Source of the DNA: Paenarthrobacter nicotinovorans
Lineage (GTDB): Bacteria > Actinomycetota > Actinomycetes > Actinomycetales > Micrococcaceae
Reading direction: 5' to 3'
Assembly: GCF_007670255.1 (NCBI RefSeq)
Contig: NZ_SZVS01000004.1
Location: 62,001-126,000, forward strand
DNA: 64,000 nucleotides
In this document: positions 16,695 through 24,120 of the stretch, in pieces
Numbering within the stretch: position 1 is the stretch's first letter
How the letters are laid out: every line of letters begins with the position of its first letter
Translations under genes and position numbers: made by a program
The notes under the pieces: model-generated
Seen by the model: only the letters and a program-made list of their open reading frames with translations
Database searches by the model: none
What the model was told of the DNA's origin: nothing

Positions 16695-17111
16695 TCAGGC
16701 TAAGTCCTCAAAGCTCTCCTCACCTGGGCGCCAAACCATCCAAGCTTGATCGGAGAATCCCATCAGATGCGCTATCTCGACGTAGACATCTTCCCTCGCC
16801 GGATGTATCACTATCGTTCCCGTATCGAGCTCGTCGCGTAGGCCACTACCTGTGGCTTCGCTTGTCGAGGTAACCGTGCCGGGGGTCAAGCGGCGTAGTG
16901 CGTCCGCGTAGCCGAGGTCTTGCTCATGCCACGAACGGCCAGCTGACTGGACGACAGGCCATACGTAGCAGTTAAGGGTAACGGGACCGCCGTCAGACGT
17001 CCCGTCGAATCGCAATTGCACATAGTCGTTCAGAACGAACTCGACAGAGTACATCCGGTCACAGACCAGCCGCGAAAGTAATTCGTTGGGCACATACGGT
17101 GCTACCGCCAT
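16695..17111 (-). CDS. Unrecognised small protein, Imm-like (138 aa)
   Basis: The 138-residue product begins MAVAPYVPNELLSRLVCD, has YSVEFVLNDYVQLRFDG and VTLNCYVWPVV in the front half, and ends DQAWMVWRPGEESFEDLA. The ATG at 17111 has AAAGGTG ahead of it. The strand-rich front, tryptophan-containing end and small size fit the orphan-immunity style of its neighbours. I do not recognise the family. Confidence 0.6.
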   Translation of the reverse strand: MAVAPYVPNELLSRLVCDRMYSVEFVLNDYVQLRFDGTSDGGPVTLNCYVWPVVQSAGRSWHEQDLGYADALRRLTPGTVTSTSEATGSGLRDELDTGTIVIHPAREDVYVEIAHLMGFSDQAWMVWRPGEESFEDLA

Positions 17112-17214
17112 CTTGGCACCTTTCGATTTCAACTATGGCGCCAGCATATGGCGATCTCGGTCATTGCCGTGAATGTCGTGTGGTATCGCCGTGCGCAGGT
17201 AGTTCACTTGTGGA

Positions 17215-17243
17215 CGCCCGGTAAGGGATGGGTCAACGGACAC
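17215..17243. repeat. Array palindrome, copy F
   Basis: CGCCCGGTAAGGGATGGG then TCAACGGACAC. The left arm is identical to copies E and G apart from the edge; the right arm is less well conserved. It lies between two divergently transcribed array genes. Confidence 0.6.
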
Positions 17244-17380
17244 ATGCCATCACTCTTGATGGCTCAGCCAGCCATCTAGCGCCGAGAGTCACAGCGCTGC
17301 AGCTTCAGCACCAACGAGTCTAATGTCAGACGTCGGCTGTACCTTTGCGAGTATCAGTCCCCGAGCGAAGGAAGAGCACG

Positions 17381-18094
17381 ATGCCACCTAACGGCTACCC
17401 CAACGCAGTCGCGATCTCGCGGCTGAGCGAGGGCGAGACGTCCCGTGAACCTCAGAATGTCCGCGCGATCAAGTGGTTACTGGCACAACCTGGTGGGCCC
17501 GTTGTCGTTGTGACGCCGCGCAAGGACTTTGAAGCAGCGAGCCTGAAGAAGCTCGTTGCACACCCCCGCGTGACACATCGCGTCTGGCGGGGTTTCTCAC
17601 CAGGGGTCCTCTCCGGTGCGAGGGTTATCTACGCCTGGCCTGACCGTCAACGATTGGACGATCTTTGGGGGTGCGGAGCAGACGCAGTCGCCGTCATCGA
17701 GTGGAATGAACCGGACACCGCTGAATGGATTGCTGACGCAAAGCCAGTGCAGCTTTTTCACGACCAAACGGTCGAAGCAAATGGGCTCGCTGAGGACGAA
17801 AAGACACAAGCACCGCTTCCTAACGGAGTAGAGGGCATCCTGGAGCACATCGCACGCATGGCCGCCGGCTACTCATCCGGCCTGAAATGGAATGAAGAAG
17901 ACATGCTCAAAGCTGACATGATGAATCGCCCCGATCGATGGGCGCCAATCACAGTCGACCAAGTGCGCAATAAGTGCCGCGAACTTGGGATGAGACCTAG
18001 GGACGTAGATACGATCGCAGGATTCATCCAACGCCGCAAAGAAGGGCGACGCTTTAACGTGAGTGGCTCCTATCGCGGGTTTCAGTTCAACTGA
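17381..18094 (+). CDS. Unrecognised protein (237 aa) with nucleotide-like strand-loop start
   Basis: The ATG at 17381 follows GAAGGAAGAG by 5 bases and gives 237 residues. The front half alternates strands and helices (GPVVVVTPRKDFEAASLKKL, ARVIYAWPDRQRLDDL, AVAVIEWNEPDTAEW) like a Rossmann-type or helicase-like alpha/beta core. The back half has KADMMNRPDRWAPITVDQV and a basic RRKEGRRFNV end. No catalytic motif is recognised. It is the longest gene of the array. Confidence 0.6.
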   Translation: MPPNGYPNAVAISRLSEGETSREPQNVRAIKWLLAQPGGPVVVVTPRKDFEAASLKKLVAHPRVTHRVWRGFSPGVLSGARVIYAWPDRQRLDDLWGCGADAVAVIEWNEPDTAEWIADAKPVQLFHDQTVEANGLAEDEKTQAPLPNGVEGILEHIARMAAGYSSGLKWNEEDMLKADMMNRPDRWAPITVDQVRNKCRELGMRPRDVDTIAGFIQRRKEGRRFNVSGSYRGFQFN

Positions 18095-18210
18095 GAGTGA
18101 TACAAGGAACTTCTGGTTTGCGGCGCTTGGGCAGTACATGGCTTTCTTACCGCACCGCGTCACATAATGCTGTGACACGCAGCTGGGGATCGGCCGTTCC
18201 GGGCGAATAG

Positions 18211-18414
18211 TCAGCGCTTACGAGGGACATTGACTCGAACGTCGGCGGCTTGAACTTCATCGAGCACCCATCGTTGGTACTTCGGGTGGTCTGGGTATTT
18301 TATACGAAGGTAATCCCGGACTACGTTCCCTGGTCGCTGCTCGTTGGTATACCCGAGTTCCCGAGCGAGTTCGGCAGGTTGGTATGAAGCCACAACTCTG
18401 AGTGTAGACGCCAC
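18211..18414 (-). CDS. Small basic protein (67 aa), possible HTH DNA-binding
   Basis: The GTG at 18414 gives 67 residues: AELARELGYTNEQRPGNVVR followed by DYLRIKYPDHPKY and an ADVRVNVPRKR end. The L-ARELG-----PG-VVR-YLR pattern resembles a winged or simple helix-turn-helix as found in small Lsr2-linked or phage-type proteins. It is inferred from pattern only. Confidence 0.45.
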   Translation of the reverse strand: MASTLRVVASYQPAELARELGYTNEQRPGNVVRDYLRIKYPDHPKYQRWVLDEVQAADVRVNVPRKR

Positions 18415-18451
18415 CTGAGCGCGTCAGGACTGACTGGCCGTTGAGCACGTA

Positions 18452-18506
18452 TACCGATCCCCTAACGGGCGCTGGAGTGTCCGCAGAGCCACCGGCTTAC
18501 GGGCAG
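18452..18506. repeat. Array palindrome, extended copy D (two half-units)
   Basis: First half CCGATCCCCTAACGGGC, joining GCTGGAGTGTCCGCAGAG, second half CCACCGGCTTACGGGCAGC. It matches copy C at 44 of 49 bases from the GATCCCC. The two halves are direct, not inverted, repeats of each other. Confidence 0.75.
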
Positions 18507-18549
18507 CTACGAAGGAGGTTCACGCGCTACACCACCGTATGATCCAGCT

Positions 18550-18830
18550 ATGACTGTTCCAGACCTTGGGTTTCTTACCGAAGACCTTCAGCGTGGAGCA
18601 CGGTGCGACCCGAACGGTGAAGTAAGTTGGCCGATATCCCAGCCCCGGCCGTCATTGAAGCTCTTGCCGATTCAGGTTGGCTGGTTCTGGGACTGGATAT
18701 CAGGGACTACCAAGGTGACGGCACGTTCCTCGAGGTGCTCTGGTCGACCGAGGTTCCGATGTGGAAGAAGCCCGCGCCTTTGCACTATCCGTACTCAGCC
18801 GCGGAGATCTCCCTGGCGACTGGGTCCTGA
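18550..18830 (+). pseudogene. Small acidic protein gene with a frameshift
   Basis: The ATG at 18550 opens a frame encoding MTVPDLGFLTEDLQRGARC and then DPNGEVSW; after about 18640 the coding signal moves to another frame, with IPAPAVIEALADSGWLVLGL, then DIRDYQGDGTFLEVLW and an ALATGS-like end at 18830. Joining the two frames near the CCGATATCCCAG stretch gives one protein of about 93 residues. A single-base insertion or deletion explains it. The remaining half frames are not convincing proteins by themselves. Confidence 0.5.
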
Positions 18831-18937
18831 TTACGTGGTGAGCCATCCCTTATGCCGAGCGTGACACCAGAATGCGCAGAGGCTGGTCACCTGGAAGATC
18901 ACAGCATTCGATCACCAGTTTCCGTTTTAGGAGGCCC

Positions 18938-19105
18938 ATGAAAATCGACCAGATCAGTAGGCAGTTCGCCGTTCATCTGGGAGTTACTGGCCCGCTTGTC
19001 GGTCACGTCAAAGCTGATGCCCGGTTGCGCGGGATGATGGTATTTGAGCTCGACCTGTCGGGCCTCCCGGACGTAACTGCTCTCTGTCAATACCTCGAAT
19101 CATAG
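18938..19105 (+). CDS. Very small unrecognised protein (55 aa)
   Basis: ATG 18938 is preceded by a strong AGGAGG site, which fixes this start. The 55 residues include MKIDQISRQFAVHLGVTGP and MVFELDLSGLPDVTALCQYL. It ends 3 bases before the next gene, so the pair is probably translationally coupled. No family is known to me. Confidence 0.5.
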   Translation: MKIDQISRQFAVHLGVTGPLVGHVKADARLRGMMVFELDLSGLPDVTALCQYLES

Positions 19106-19108
19106 TTC

Positions 19109-19453
19109 ATGTATCCCTATAGAACTGTGGGACTCGATGCAGCAATTGACTTGATCTCGGACCTTCAATGGTTCGGATGCACGCACGGATATCTGTTAGT
19201 CGTCCTCGGGGCCGCCGACTCATCTCCAGTTGCATGTGACTTCGCATCCATACTTCCCGGCATTCTTGACCGGTGGCGCACCCAAGAGGTTCCCTTCACT
19301 GTTGTGATAGATGGGAAGGGCGAATGTCTGCAAGCTGCCATAGCAGCCTCCAATGCAACGCTGGAGGAGCAGGGCCGTCTACCGTGGGCCCAGCCTGGCA
19401 TTGGTCCTGTCGACGTCGTCGTCCACCCAAATGGAGGCGAGCCAAACGGATGA
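19109..19453 (+). CDS. Unrecognised small protein (114 aa), coupled to the 55-residue gene
   Basis: The product of 114 residues has AIDLISDLQWFGCTHGYLLV and an acidic, helical middle with ILPGILDRWRTQEVPFTVV, then a loop-rich end. No ribosome site of its own is seen; the close upstream stop suggests re-initiation. Palindrome copy G lies about 15 bases beyond the stop. The function is unknown. Confidence 0.55.
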   Translation: MYPYRTVGLDAAIDLISDLQWFGCTHGYLLVVLGAADSSPVACDFASILPGILDRWRTQEVPFTVVIDGKGECLQAAIAASNATLEEQGRLPWAQPGIGPVDVVVHPNGGEPNG

Positions 19454-19467
19454 GCAGTATTGTCCGG

Positions 19468-19497
19468 TGCCCGGTAGAGGATCCTCTTACGGACGCC
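19468..19497. repeat. Array palindrome, copy G
   Basis: GTGCCCGGTAGAGGATCC then TCTTACGGACGC, with the arms CGGTAGAGG / CCTCTTACGG pairing well around the GATC centre. It is positioned just after the stop of the 114-residue gene. Confidence 0.7.
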
Positions 19498-19558
19498 CAA
19501 TCCGACGATGTAATACTGCCGGCAGTAGGTCATCCCCAGCCACTCCACCGTCAGTTGC

Positions 19559-19666
19559 TTAGAACAAGTTCCAGACGTCTCTCATAAGCCAAAGGAGTCC
19601 CAAGACCAAGAGAAATGGGGGTATGAGATAAAGAATCCACGTGGCGTGGATTTTTGGTTTTGCCAT
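19559..19666 (-). CDS. Tiny single-helix membrane protein (35 aa)
   Basis: A 35-residue frame starts at ATG 19666, with GAGGGG 5 bases ahead of it as a good ribosome site. The peptide has a basic start (MAKPKIHATW) and a hydrophobic helix LYLIPPFLLVLGLLW followed by a short charged tail. This is typical of small bacterial membrane proteins or type I toxin-like peptides. The small size leaves doubt. Confidence 0.45.
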   Translation of the reverse strand: MAKPKIHATWILYLIPPFLLVLGLLWLMRDVWNLF

Positions 19667-20006
19667 GCCAACCCCTCTATAGAAGTTCGCCCGCGCCTCT
19701 TCTCACTTCGATGCGGTGGCCAAGTGCGCAGAAGCGGGACAACGGGACGTTCTCCTTTAAATCCTACGGACAGTCCGGTGGACAGTTTGTGTGTTCTCGA
19801 CGGCACACATCAGGCTTGCTGAGATCTACGGCCTCATTACGCCGACGATGCAGAAAGCCAAGAAAAACCGCCCAGCACACCCGATCGGCGGCCAGCCTTC
19901 GGGGCACCAATGGTCGTTCGGTTGAGGATCGGCATACGAGCCGGCGCGGCATCACCCCGACGCACTCATTTGGAAGTTTTGAGACAGGAAAGCCTCTGGA
20001 ACGGAT
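19667..20006. other. Gene-poor stretch between the two tiny membrane-protein genes
   Basis: I see no reliable gene here. Open frames on both strands lack ribosome sites and protein-like composition. The content may be remnants of decayed cassettes. Confidence 0.4.
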
Positions 20007-20189
20007 CTACTTATTGCTGTTTGGGGACTTCAGATTTTCTTTGAGTCCGGAACGCAACGTAGCGAAGATCAGGATGGCCATAGCCACTGCGGTGAACCAG
20101 AGACCGGTTGATCCCTGAATAGCGAGAATCACGGAGACAACCAGGATCACCGACCCAACGACAAGCAGTCCCCAGCGTCCTGCATTCAT
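20007..20189 (-). CDS. Small two-helix membrane protein (60 aa)
   Basis: The ATG at 20189 follows GGGGGG and gives 60 residues with two hydrophobic stretches, VVGSVILVVSVILAI and WFTAVAMAILIFATL, then a polar lysine-rich tail. It is probably an inner-membrane peptide. The ATG immediately before (20192) is an alternative. No family is recognised. Confidence 0.55.
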   Translation of the reverse strand: MNAGRWGLLVVGSVILVVSVILAIQGSTGLWFTAVAMAILIFATLRSGLKENLKSPNSNK

Positions 20190-20256
20190 CATTCCCCCCG
20201 TTCTGCGGCAAGTGGATCCAGCCTTTGTCGAACATAACACTCGCGGCTGTCCACAG

Positions 20257-20286
20257 GCGCCCGTTAGGGGATCGGTTAACGGGCGG
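20257..20286. repeat. Array palindrome, copy H
   Basis: GCGCCCGTTAGGGGATCGG then TTAACGGGCGG; the CGCCCGTTA and TTAACGGGCG arms pair over 8-9 bases, making it one of the best-formed copies. It lies about 70 bases upstream of the small membrane-protein gene. Confidence 0.7.
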
Positions 20287-20417
20287 TGATTTATGAAGTC
20301 GGACGTAGTCCACGACCAACCTATGTGGTTCGGACATCGGTGCCGGCCCGGCTCTAGTCACTTGCCCGATTGTCGGCCGTAGCGTCCGGCGTGCTCACGT
20401 AGTGGAGAATGTCGATC

Positions 20418-20951
20418 ATGGGTGTTGTTTTTGACTACTTCTCTGCTGCCTCCGATGAGGAAGCAGCCACGGTGATCGATCGTGTCGGCGGTCCCATATC
20501 CCAGGCGACGATCACTCCGCCGGCCGAGCCCCGGCGAGGCATCTTCGGCCGCAAACGCCAACCGGCGGCCGTGACCTACCAGAAGGTGGGAGTGTTCGAC
20601 GCGGTATCCGGCAACGGTATTGATCCCGTCGTGCAGCTGGGAACACTAGAAGAGCTGCTCACCGGACGGCCTTTCGACGATGTCATGGACGATCCACGCA
20701 GCGGGCAAGCCCTCGCGGATCGGGAAGGTGGGGAGCGTCTTGTACTGACCCTCACGGAGCCCCTTTGCACAGCGTTGGCCACCGCTTCCGACGAAGCCCT
20801 TGAGCAGGTAGCGATCCCATGGTCGGAGACTGAGGAGTTCTGGAACGCAGCTGACCCGGCCCTTCTTGCCGACTTCTTAAAAGATTTGGCCGGCCTGGCC
20901 CGACGATCCGAAGCTTCCGGGCAGAGGCTTTACTGCTGGGTGTGCGTGTAG
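20418..20951 (+). CDS. Conserved actinobacterial protein ending in YCWVCV (177 aa)
   Basis: The product begins MGVVFDYFSAASDEEAATVI and ends GQRLYCWVCV. The front 'MGV--DYF-A----A---ID', the 'DAV-GNGIDPVVQLGTL' block, and the C-terminal LYCW-C are a family signature I recall from actinobacterial genomes, sometimes in immunity arrays. The two terminal cysteines could bind metal. No catalytic role is assigned. The start at 20409 (three codons earlier) is also possible. Confidence 0.65.
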   Translation: MGVVFDYFSAASDEEAATVIDRVGGPISQATITPPAEPRRGIFGRKRQPAAVTYQKVGVFDAVSGNGIDPVVQLGTLEELLTGRPFDDVMDDPRSGQALADREGGERLVLTLTEPLCTALATASDEALEQVAIPWSETEEFWNAADPALLADFLKDLAGLARRSEASGQRLYCWVCV

Positions 20952-21108
20952 AGGACATTGCTGGGTGCGCGCGTAGACAGCGCAGCCTGGTCGAACACTT
21001 CAAACGCCCGTACGGGGTCCTTCTCCGAGAGACAGTCTCCACAACGCGACCGTCCACAGCTATGGCTTGCGTAGTAAAGGAGCGTTGTCTCTAGTGCAGA
21101 ATGAGGGC

Positions 21109-21513
21109 ATGGATGAAGTGGTCATCGGTCATCACGGCGTACTTATCGTTCGCGCGGAACGGAAGAAGCCCAATTCTGATGGGACATCCGAGTACCTCAT
21201 CGTCACAGCGGACTTGGGTGGACTTCGAGCCAGTAAACGGGTCTATGACTTCGACGGGTGGTCTGCACTTCTTTCCTATTTTGAGGAACTCGAACGCGAC
21301 TGGCGGGGCTGGGACGGCGACAAAAGCTTCGACTCCTTGGAGCGGGATTTCCGATTATCCGCAAAACACGATGGTCATGTTCGTGTCACCTTCGAAATAG
21401 AGAACTTCGACCGGCCGGATCCGTGGACAGCCATGGGTGTGGTTAACCTGGACCCCGGCGAAGAACTGACCGCTGCCGTCGAATCCCTACGGGCACTACT
21501 GACCGCACGGTAA
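21109..21513 (+). CDS. DUF6228-like protein, candidate immunity protein (134 aa)
   Basis: ATG 21109 is preferred for MDEVVIGHHGVLIV. The 134-residue product has YDFDGWSALLSYFEELERD, RGWDGDKSFDSLERDF and LDPGEELTAAVESLRALL. The sequence 'L..YF..L.RDWRGW.G.K...SLE' and the DPGE end resemble DUF6228, a family common beside immunity genes. Its TAA stop falls inside palindrome copy I. Confidence 0.65.
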   Translation: MDEVVIGHHGVLIVRAERKKPNSDGTSEYLIVTADLGGLRASKRVYDFDGWSALLSYFEELERDWRGWDGDKSFDSLERDFRLSAKHDGHVRVTFEIENFDRPDPWTAMGVVNLDPGEELTAAVESLRALLTAR

Positions 21514-21532
21514 AGGATCCCCTACCGTGCGG
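21503..21532. repeat. Array palindrome, copy I (contains a stop codon)
   Basis: Perfect 10-base arms CCGCACGGTA and TACCGTGCGG flank AAGGATCCCC. The TAA stop at 21511-21513 of the preceding gene is part of the repeat. It is the last copy and the right end of the array. Confidence 0.75.
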
Positions 21533-21656
21533 CACTGCTCGGTCTGCTGAAGTCAGATAAAGAAGTACACCCCTGCGCCCGTGGCCTTTGGCGGTTTCGA
21601 TGACACCCTGAGAACCTGCGCTTCAACCAGCGTCGCGGTTCCCTCGTCCGGTCACG

Positions 21657-22667
21657 TTAGCCGACCGCCGTCGTCGTCCCGCGCAGCTGCAGTTTCCACG
21701 GCGAGGCGACCCGCACGCCCTCTGCAGGGGCGATTCCCTCGAGCCGGTCCAGCAGCATCCTCACCACCTGCTCGAAGATCGGCTCCGGTCCCACTGTTGT
21801 CAGGGCTGGATCGTATTCCTGCCCCTCGGTGGAATTCCCCACGCCGACGATCTGGACATCCTCGGGCACGCGAAGCCCCAAGCGGAAGGCGGCCCGGATG
21901 GCCTGCAGTGCCTCCATGTCGTCGGTGCAGAGGATGGCGGTGGGGCGGTCCGGAAGTTGCAGCAACTCGAGCGCCGCCTGGTACGCCAGGGCGGGGCGGT
22001 GCTGCGATGTCCGGACCAGCGACTCATCCGACGGTATGCCCGCCTGTTCAAGCCCCTGCACGTAGGAAGCGAATCGGCTCGCAGGTCGTCCCGCCGGGTC
22101 GGCCCTGCGAATGCACGCAATCCGACGGTGCGAAGCGGTCAGGAAGGCCATCCCCTCAGCCAGTCCAACCTCCGGTTCGGGAGCCAGAACGTCGAAACCA
22201 TGGGGTTTCATGGTCCCCGAGATGACCACCTGGGCAACACCGCGGCGGGCCAGCTCGGTGACCGTTTCGTCCTCCGATTTCGCCTCGGGAAAGTAGCCAA
22301 TAATGACGCCGTCGGCCCCACCTGACATCATGAACTTACGCCAGTCTTCGCCCAAGAGGATCACCGGCTGATAGCCATGCTCGGGAAGGATGTTCGCCGC
22401 CGTAGTAGCCAGCGCCCGGTCCCAAGGCCATTCCAGATTTCCGATAGCGACGGCGACGACGTCGGTTTTGCCCCGTCGCATCCCACGTGCGGCCTGATTG
22501 GGCACATAGCCCAGCTCCTTCACGGCAGACAACACCCGGTCCTGGGTCGGCTGACTGATCCGCGTGGTCCCACCGTGACGACCGGACAGCACGTACGAGA
22601 CAGTGGTCAAGGAAACGCCCGCAGCGGTTGCGACATCCCGGATAGTGGGTTTGGGTCCTTTGCTCAC
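21657..22667 (-). CDS. LacI-family transcriptional regulator
   Basis: This 336-residue protein has the LacI HTH TIRDVATAAGVSLTTVSYVL (residues 7-26), a hinge with SQPTQDRVLSAVKELGYVPN, then the periplasmic-binding-protein-like ligand core with ICTDDMEALQAIRAAFRLGL and the PEDVQIVGVGN switch region. It is divergent from the alditol oxidase gene, with about 125 bases between them, and probably represses it in response to a sugar or polyol. Confidence 0.9.
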   Translation of the reverse strand: MSKGPKPTIRDVATAAGVSLTTVSYVLSGRHGGTTRISQPTQDRVLSAVKELGYVPNQAARGMRRGKTDVVAVAIGNLEWPWDRALATTAANILPEHGYQPVILLGEDWRKFMMSGGADGVIIGYFPEAKSEDETVTELARRGVAQVVISGTMKPHGFDVLAPEPEVGLAEGMAFLTASHRRIACIRRADPAGRPASRFASYVQGLEQAGIPSDESLVRTSQHRPALAYQAALELLQLPDRPTAILCTDDMEALQAIRAAFRLGLRVPEDVQIVGVGNSTEGQEYDPALTTVGPEPIFEQVVRMLLDRLEGIAPAEGVRVASPWKLQLRGTTTAVG

Positions 22668-22724
22668 GGGAGGCTCCTGACAGACGGCGGTCCTTGAACT
22701 CTACATTCCCGGGCCGGACTGCCC

Positions 22725-22755
22725 TTGACGCAATTAGTTAAGAACGTGAACAATT
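22725..22755 (+). promoter_or_regulatory. Candidate promoter region for the alditol oxidase gene
   Basis: A TTGACG at 22725-22730 lies 17 bases before GAACAATT, a weak -10 match. The surrounding AT-rich stretch, AATTAGTTAAGAACGTGA, is the only such region in the intergenic space and is a candidate LacI-type operator, but it is not a clean palindrome. Confidence 0.35.
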
Positions 22756-22793
22756 AAAGATGTCGGCATGGATCAAAAGGGAAGAATCATTCA

Positions 22794-24041
22794 ATGAAGA
22801 ACTGGGCAGGAAACCTCGAGTATTCGTCCGCAGAAGTGCAGCGGCCCACCTCCGTGGAAGATCTGCGGGAGCTCGTGGCCAGGGCGACTCAGATCAAAGC
22901 CCTCGGCTCCCGGCATTCCTTCAACACTGTTGCCGACACCCCGGGCACGCACCTTCTCTTGGATGCACTCCCCCAGGAAGTTGTCCTCAACAGGGATAAA
23001 GGCACCGTCAAGGTCAACGGCAGCATCAGTTACGGGGCCCTGGGCCGGACGTTGGAGGAGCAGGGTTACGCCATCCACAACCTTGCGTCCCTTCCGCACA
23101 TCTCCGTGGCGGGTGCCATCCAAACAGGCACCCACGGCAGTGGGGTCAACAACCCCTCCCTGGCGGCCGCCGTCGTGGGTATCGACCTGGTGCGCGCCTC
23201 AGGTGACCTGGTCACCCTCACGGCCGACGACGACGAATTCCTCGCCAGCGTGGTTAGCGTGGGGGCCCTTGGCATCGTCACTGGGCTGGAGCTCGCGGTC
23301 CGTCCGAGCTACGAGGTCCGGCAGCGCGTGCTCACCAATCTCTCGTGGGACGGCGCCCTGGCGAACTTCCAAGCCATCGCGTCCAGTGCCTACAGCGTCA
23401 GTTTCTTCACGAACTACACGGGCGACACCATCCCCCAGGTCTGGCTCAAAGCACTTGATACCGAGGCCGCCTTGCCTGACCTTTTTGGTGCCACCCCGGC
23501 CACAGTGGCCATGCATCCTTTGCCGGACATGTCAGCCGAGAACTGCACCGAGCAATTGGACGTCGCCGGCAAATGGTTGGATCGCCTGCCGCACTTCCGT
23601 CACGAATTCACTCCCAGTAACGGGGAAGAACTCCAAAGCGAGTTCCTGCTGCCACTGGACCAGGCGCCGGCAGCTTTGTCCGCCGTTCGTTGCCTCGCGG
23701 ACAAGCTGGCACCGTTGCTGTTCATCTCGGAAATCCGCACGATTGCCGCTGATGAGTTCTGGTTGAGCCCGTTCTACAAGCAGCAAAGCGTGGCCCTGCA
23801 CTTCACCTGGAAGCCGATGCAGCCGGAGGTAGAAGCCGTCCTTCCTGAGCTGGAGGAAGCATTGCGGCCGTTTGGTTCACGCCCGCACTGGGGCAAGCTG
23901 TTCACGCCGGACCAGTACGACTTTTCCGCGCTATACCCACGGTTCGAGGACTTCCGTGCCCTGGCTCAGGCCAACGACCCCACGGGCAAGTTCCGCAACG
24001 GACTGCTGGACAGCGTGTTGGGTGTGCCCGTGGTGTCGTAG
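22794..24041 (+). CDS. aldO: Alditol (xylitol) oxidase
   Basis: The 415-residue FAD enzyme oxidises polyols to aldoses with production of hydrogen peroxide. It matches AldO: LGSRHSFN at residues 38-44, whose His41 would be the covalent FAD site, IHNLASLPHISVAGAIQTGTHG in the FAD domain and the C-terminal FHFTWKPMQP-like substrate region. The length is as expected. There is no signal peptide. It is paired with the LacI regulator and ends in a long palindrome with the next operon. Confidence 0.9.
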   Translation: MKNWAGNLEYSSAEVQRPTSVEDLRELVARATQIKALGSRHSFNTVADTPGTHLLLDALPQEVVLNRDKGTVKVNGSISYGALGRTLEEQGYAIHNLASLPHISVAGAIQTGTHGSGVNNPSLAAAVVGIDLVRASGDLVTLTADDDEFLASVVSVGALGIVTGLELAVRPSYEVRQRVLTNLSWDGALANFQAIASSAYSVSFFTNYTGDTIPQVWLKALDTEAALPDLFGATPATVAMHPLPDMSAENCTEQLDVAGKWLDRLPHFRHEFTPSNGEELQSEFLLPLDQAPAALSAVRCLADKLAPLLFISEIRTIAADEFWLSPFYKQQSVALHFTWKPMQPEVEAVLPELEEALRPFGSRPHWGKLFTPDQYDFSALYPRFEDFRALAQANDPTGKFRNGLLDSVLGVPVVS

Positions 24042-24056
24042 CTCGTGGCGTGGCCG

Positions 24057-24119
24057 CCGTTGCGTCGTTGGCCCGCTGTTGCGTCGTTGGCCAACGACGC
24101 AATAGCGGGCCGGCAACGG
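24057..24119. terminator. Long palindrome between convergent operons
   Basis: GGCCCGCT...TTGCGTCGTTGG pairs with CCAACGACGCAA...AGCGGGCC (24070-24111), a stem of about 20 base pairs with a single mismatch, and the outer CCGTTGC and GCAACGG extend it. The half TTGCGTCGTTGG also appears in direct repeat at 24060-24071. It is well placed to stop transcription from both sides. Confidence 0.65.
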
Positions 24120-24120
24120 T

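Noticed and set aside
19654..20118. Plus-strand gene of 154 residues
   Set aside because: Composition is Arg/Ser/Thr-rich without domain pattern, there is no ribosome site, and it overlaps two better small genes on the other strand.
12422..21532. CRISPR array
   Set aside because: The repeats are spaced irregularly by 0.35 to 1.7 kb, enclose genes and vary in sequence; no cas genes are present.
12422..21532. Classical integron
   Set aside because: No integrase gene is visible, genes lie in both orientations and the repeats lack consistent GTTRRRY/RYYYAAC ends expected for attC sites.
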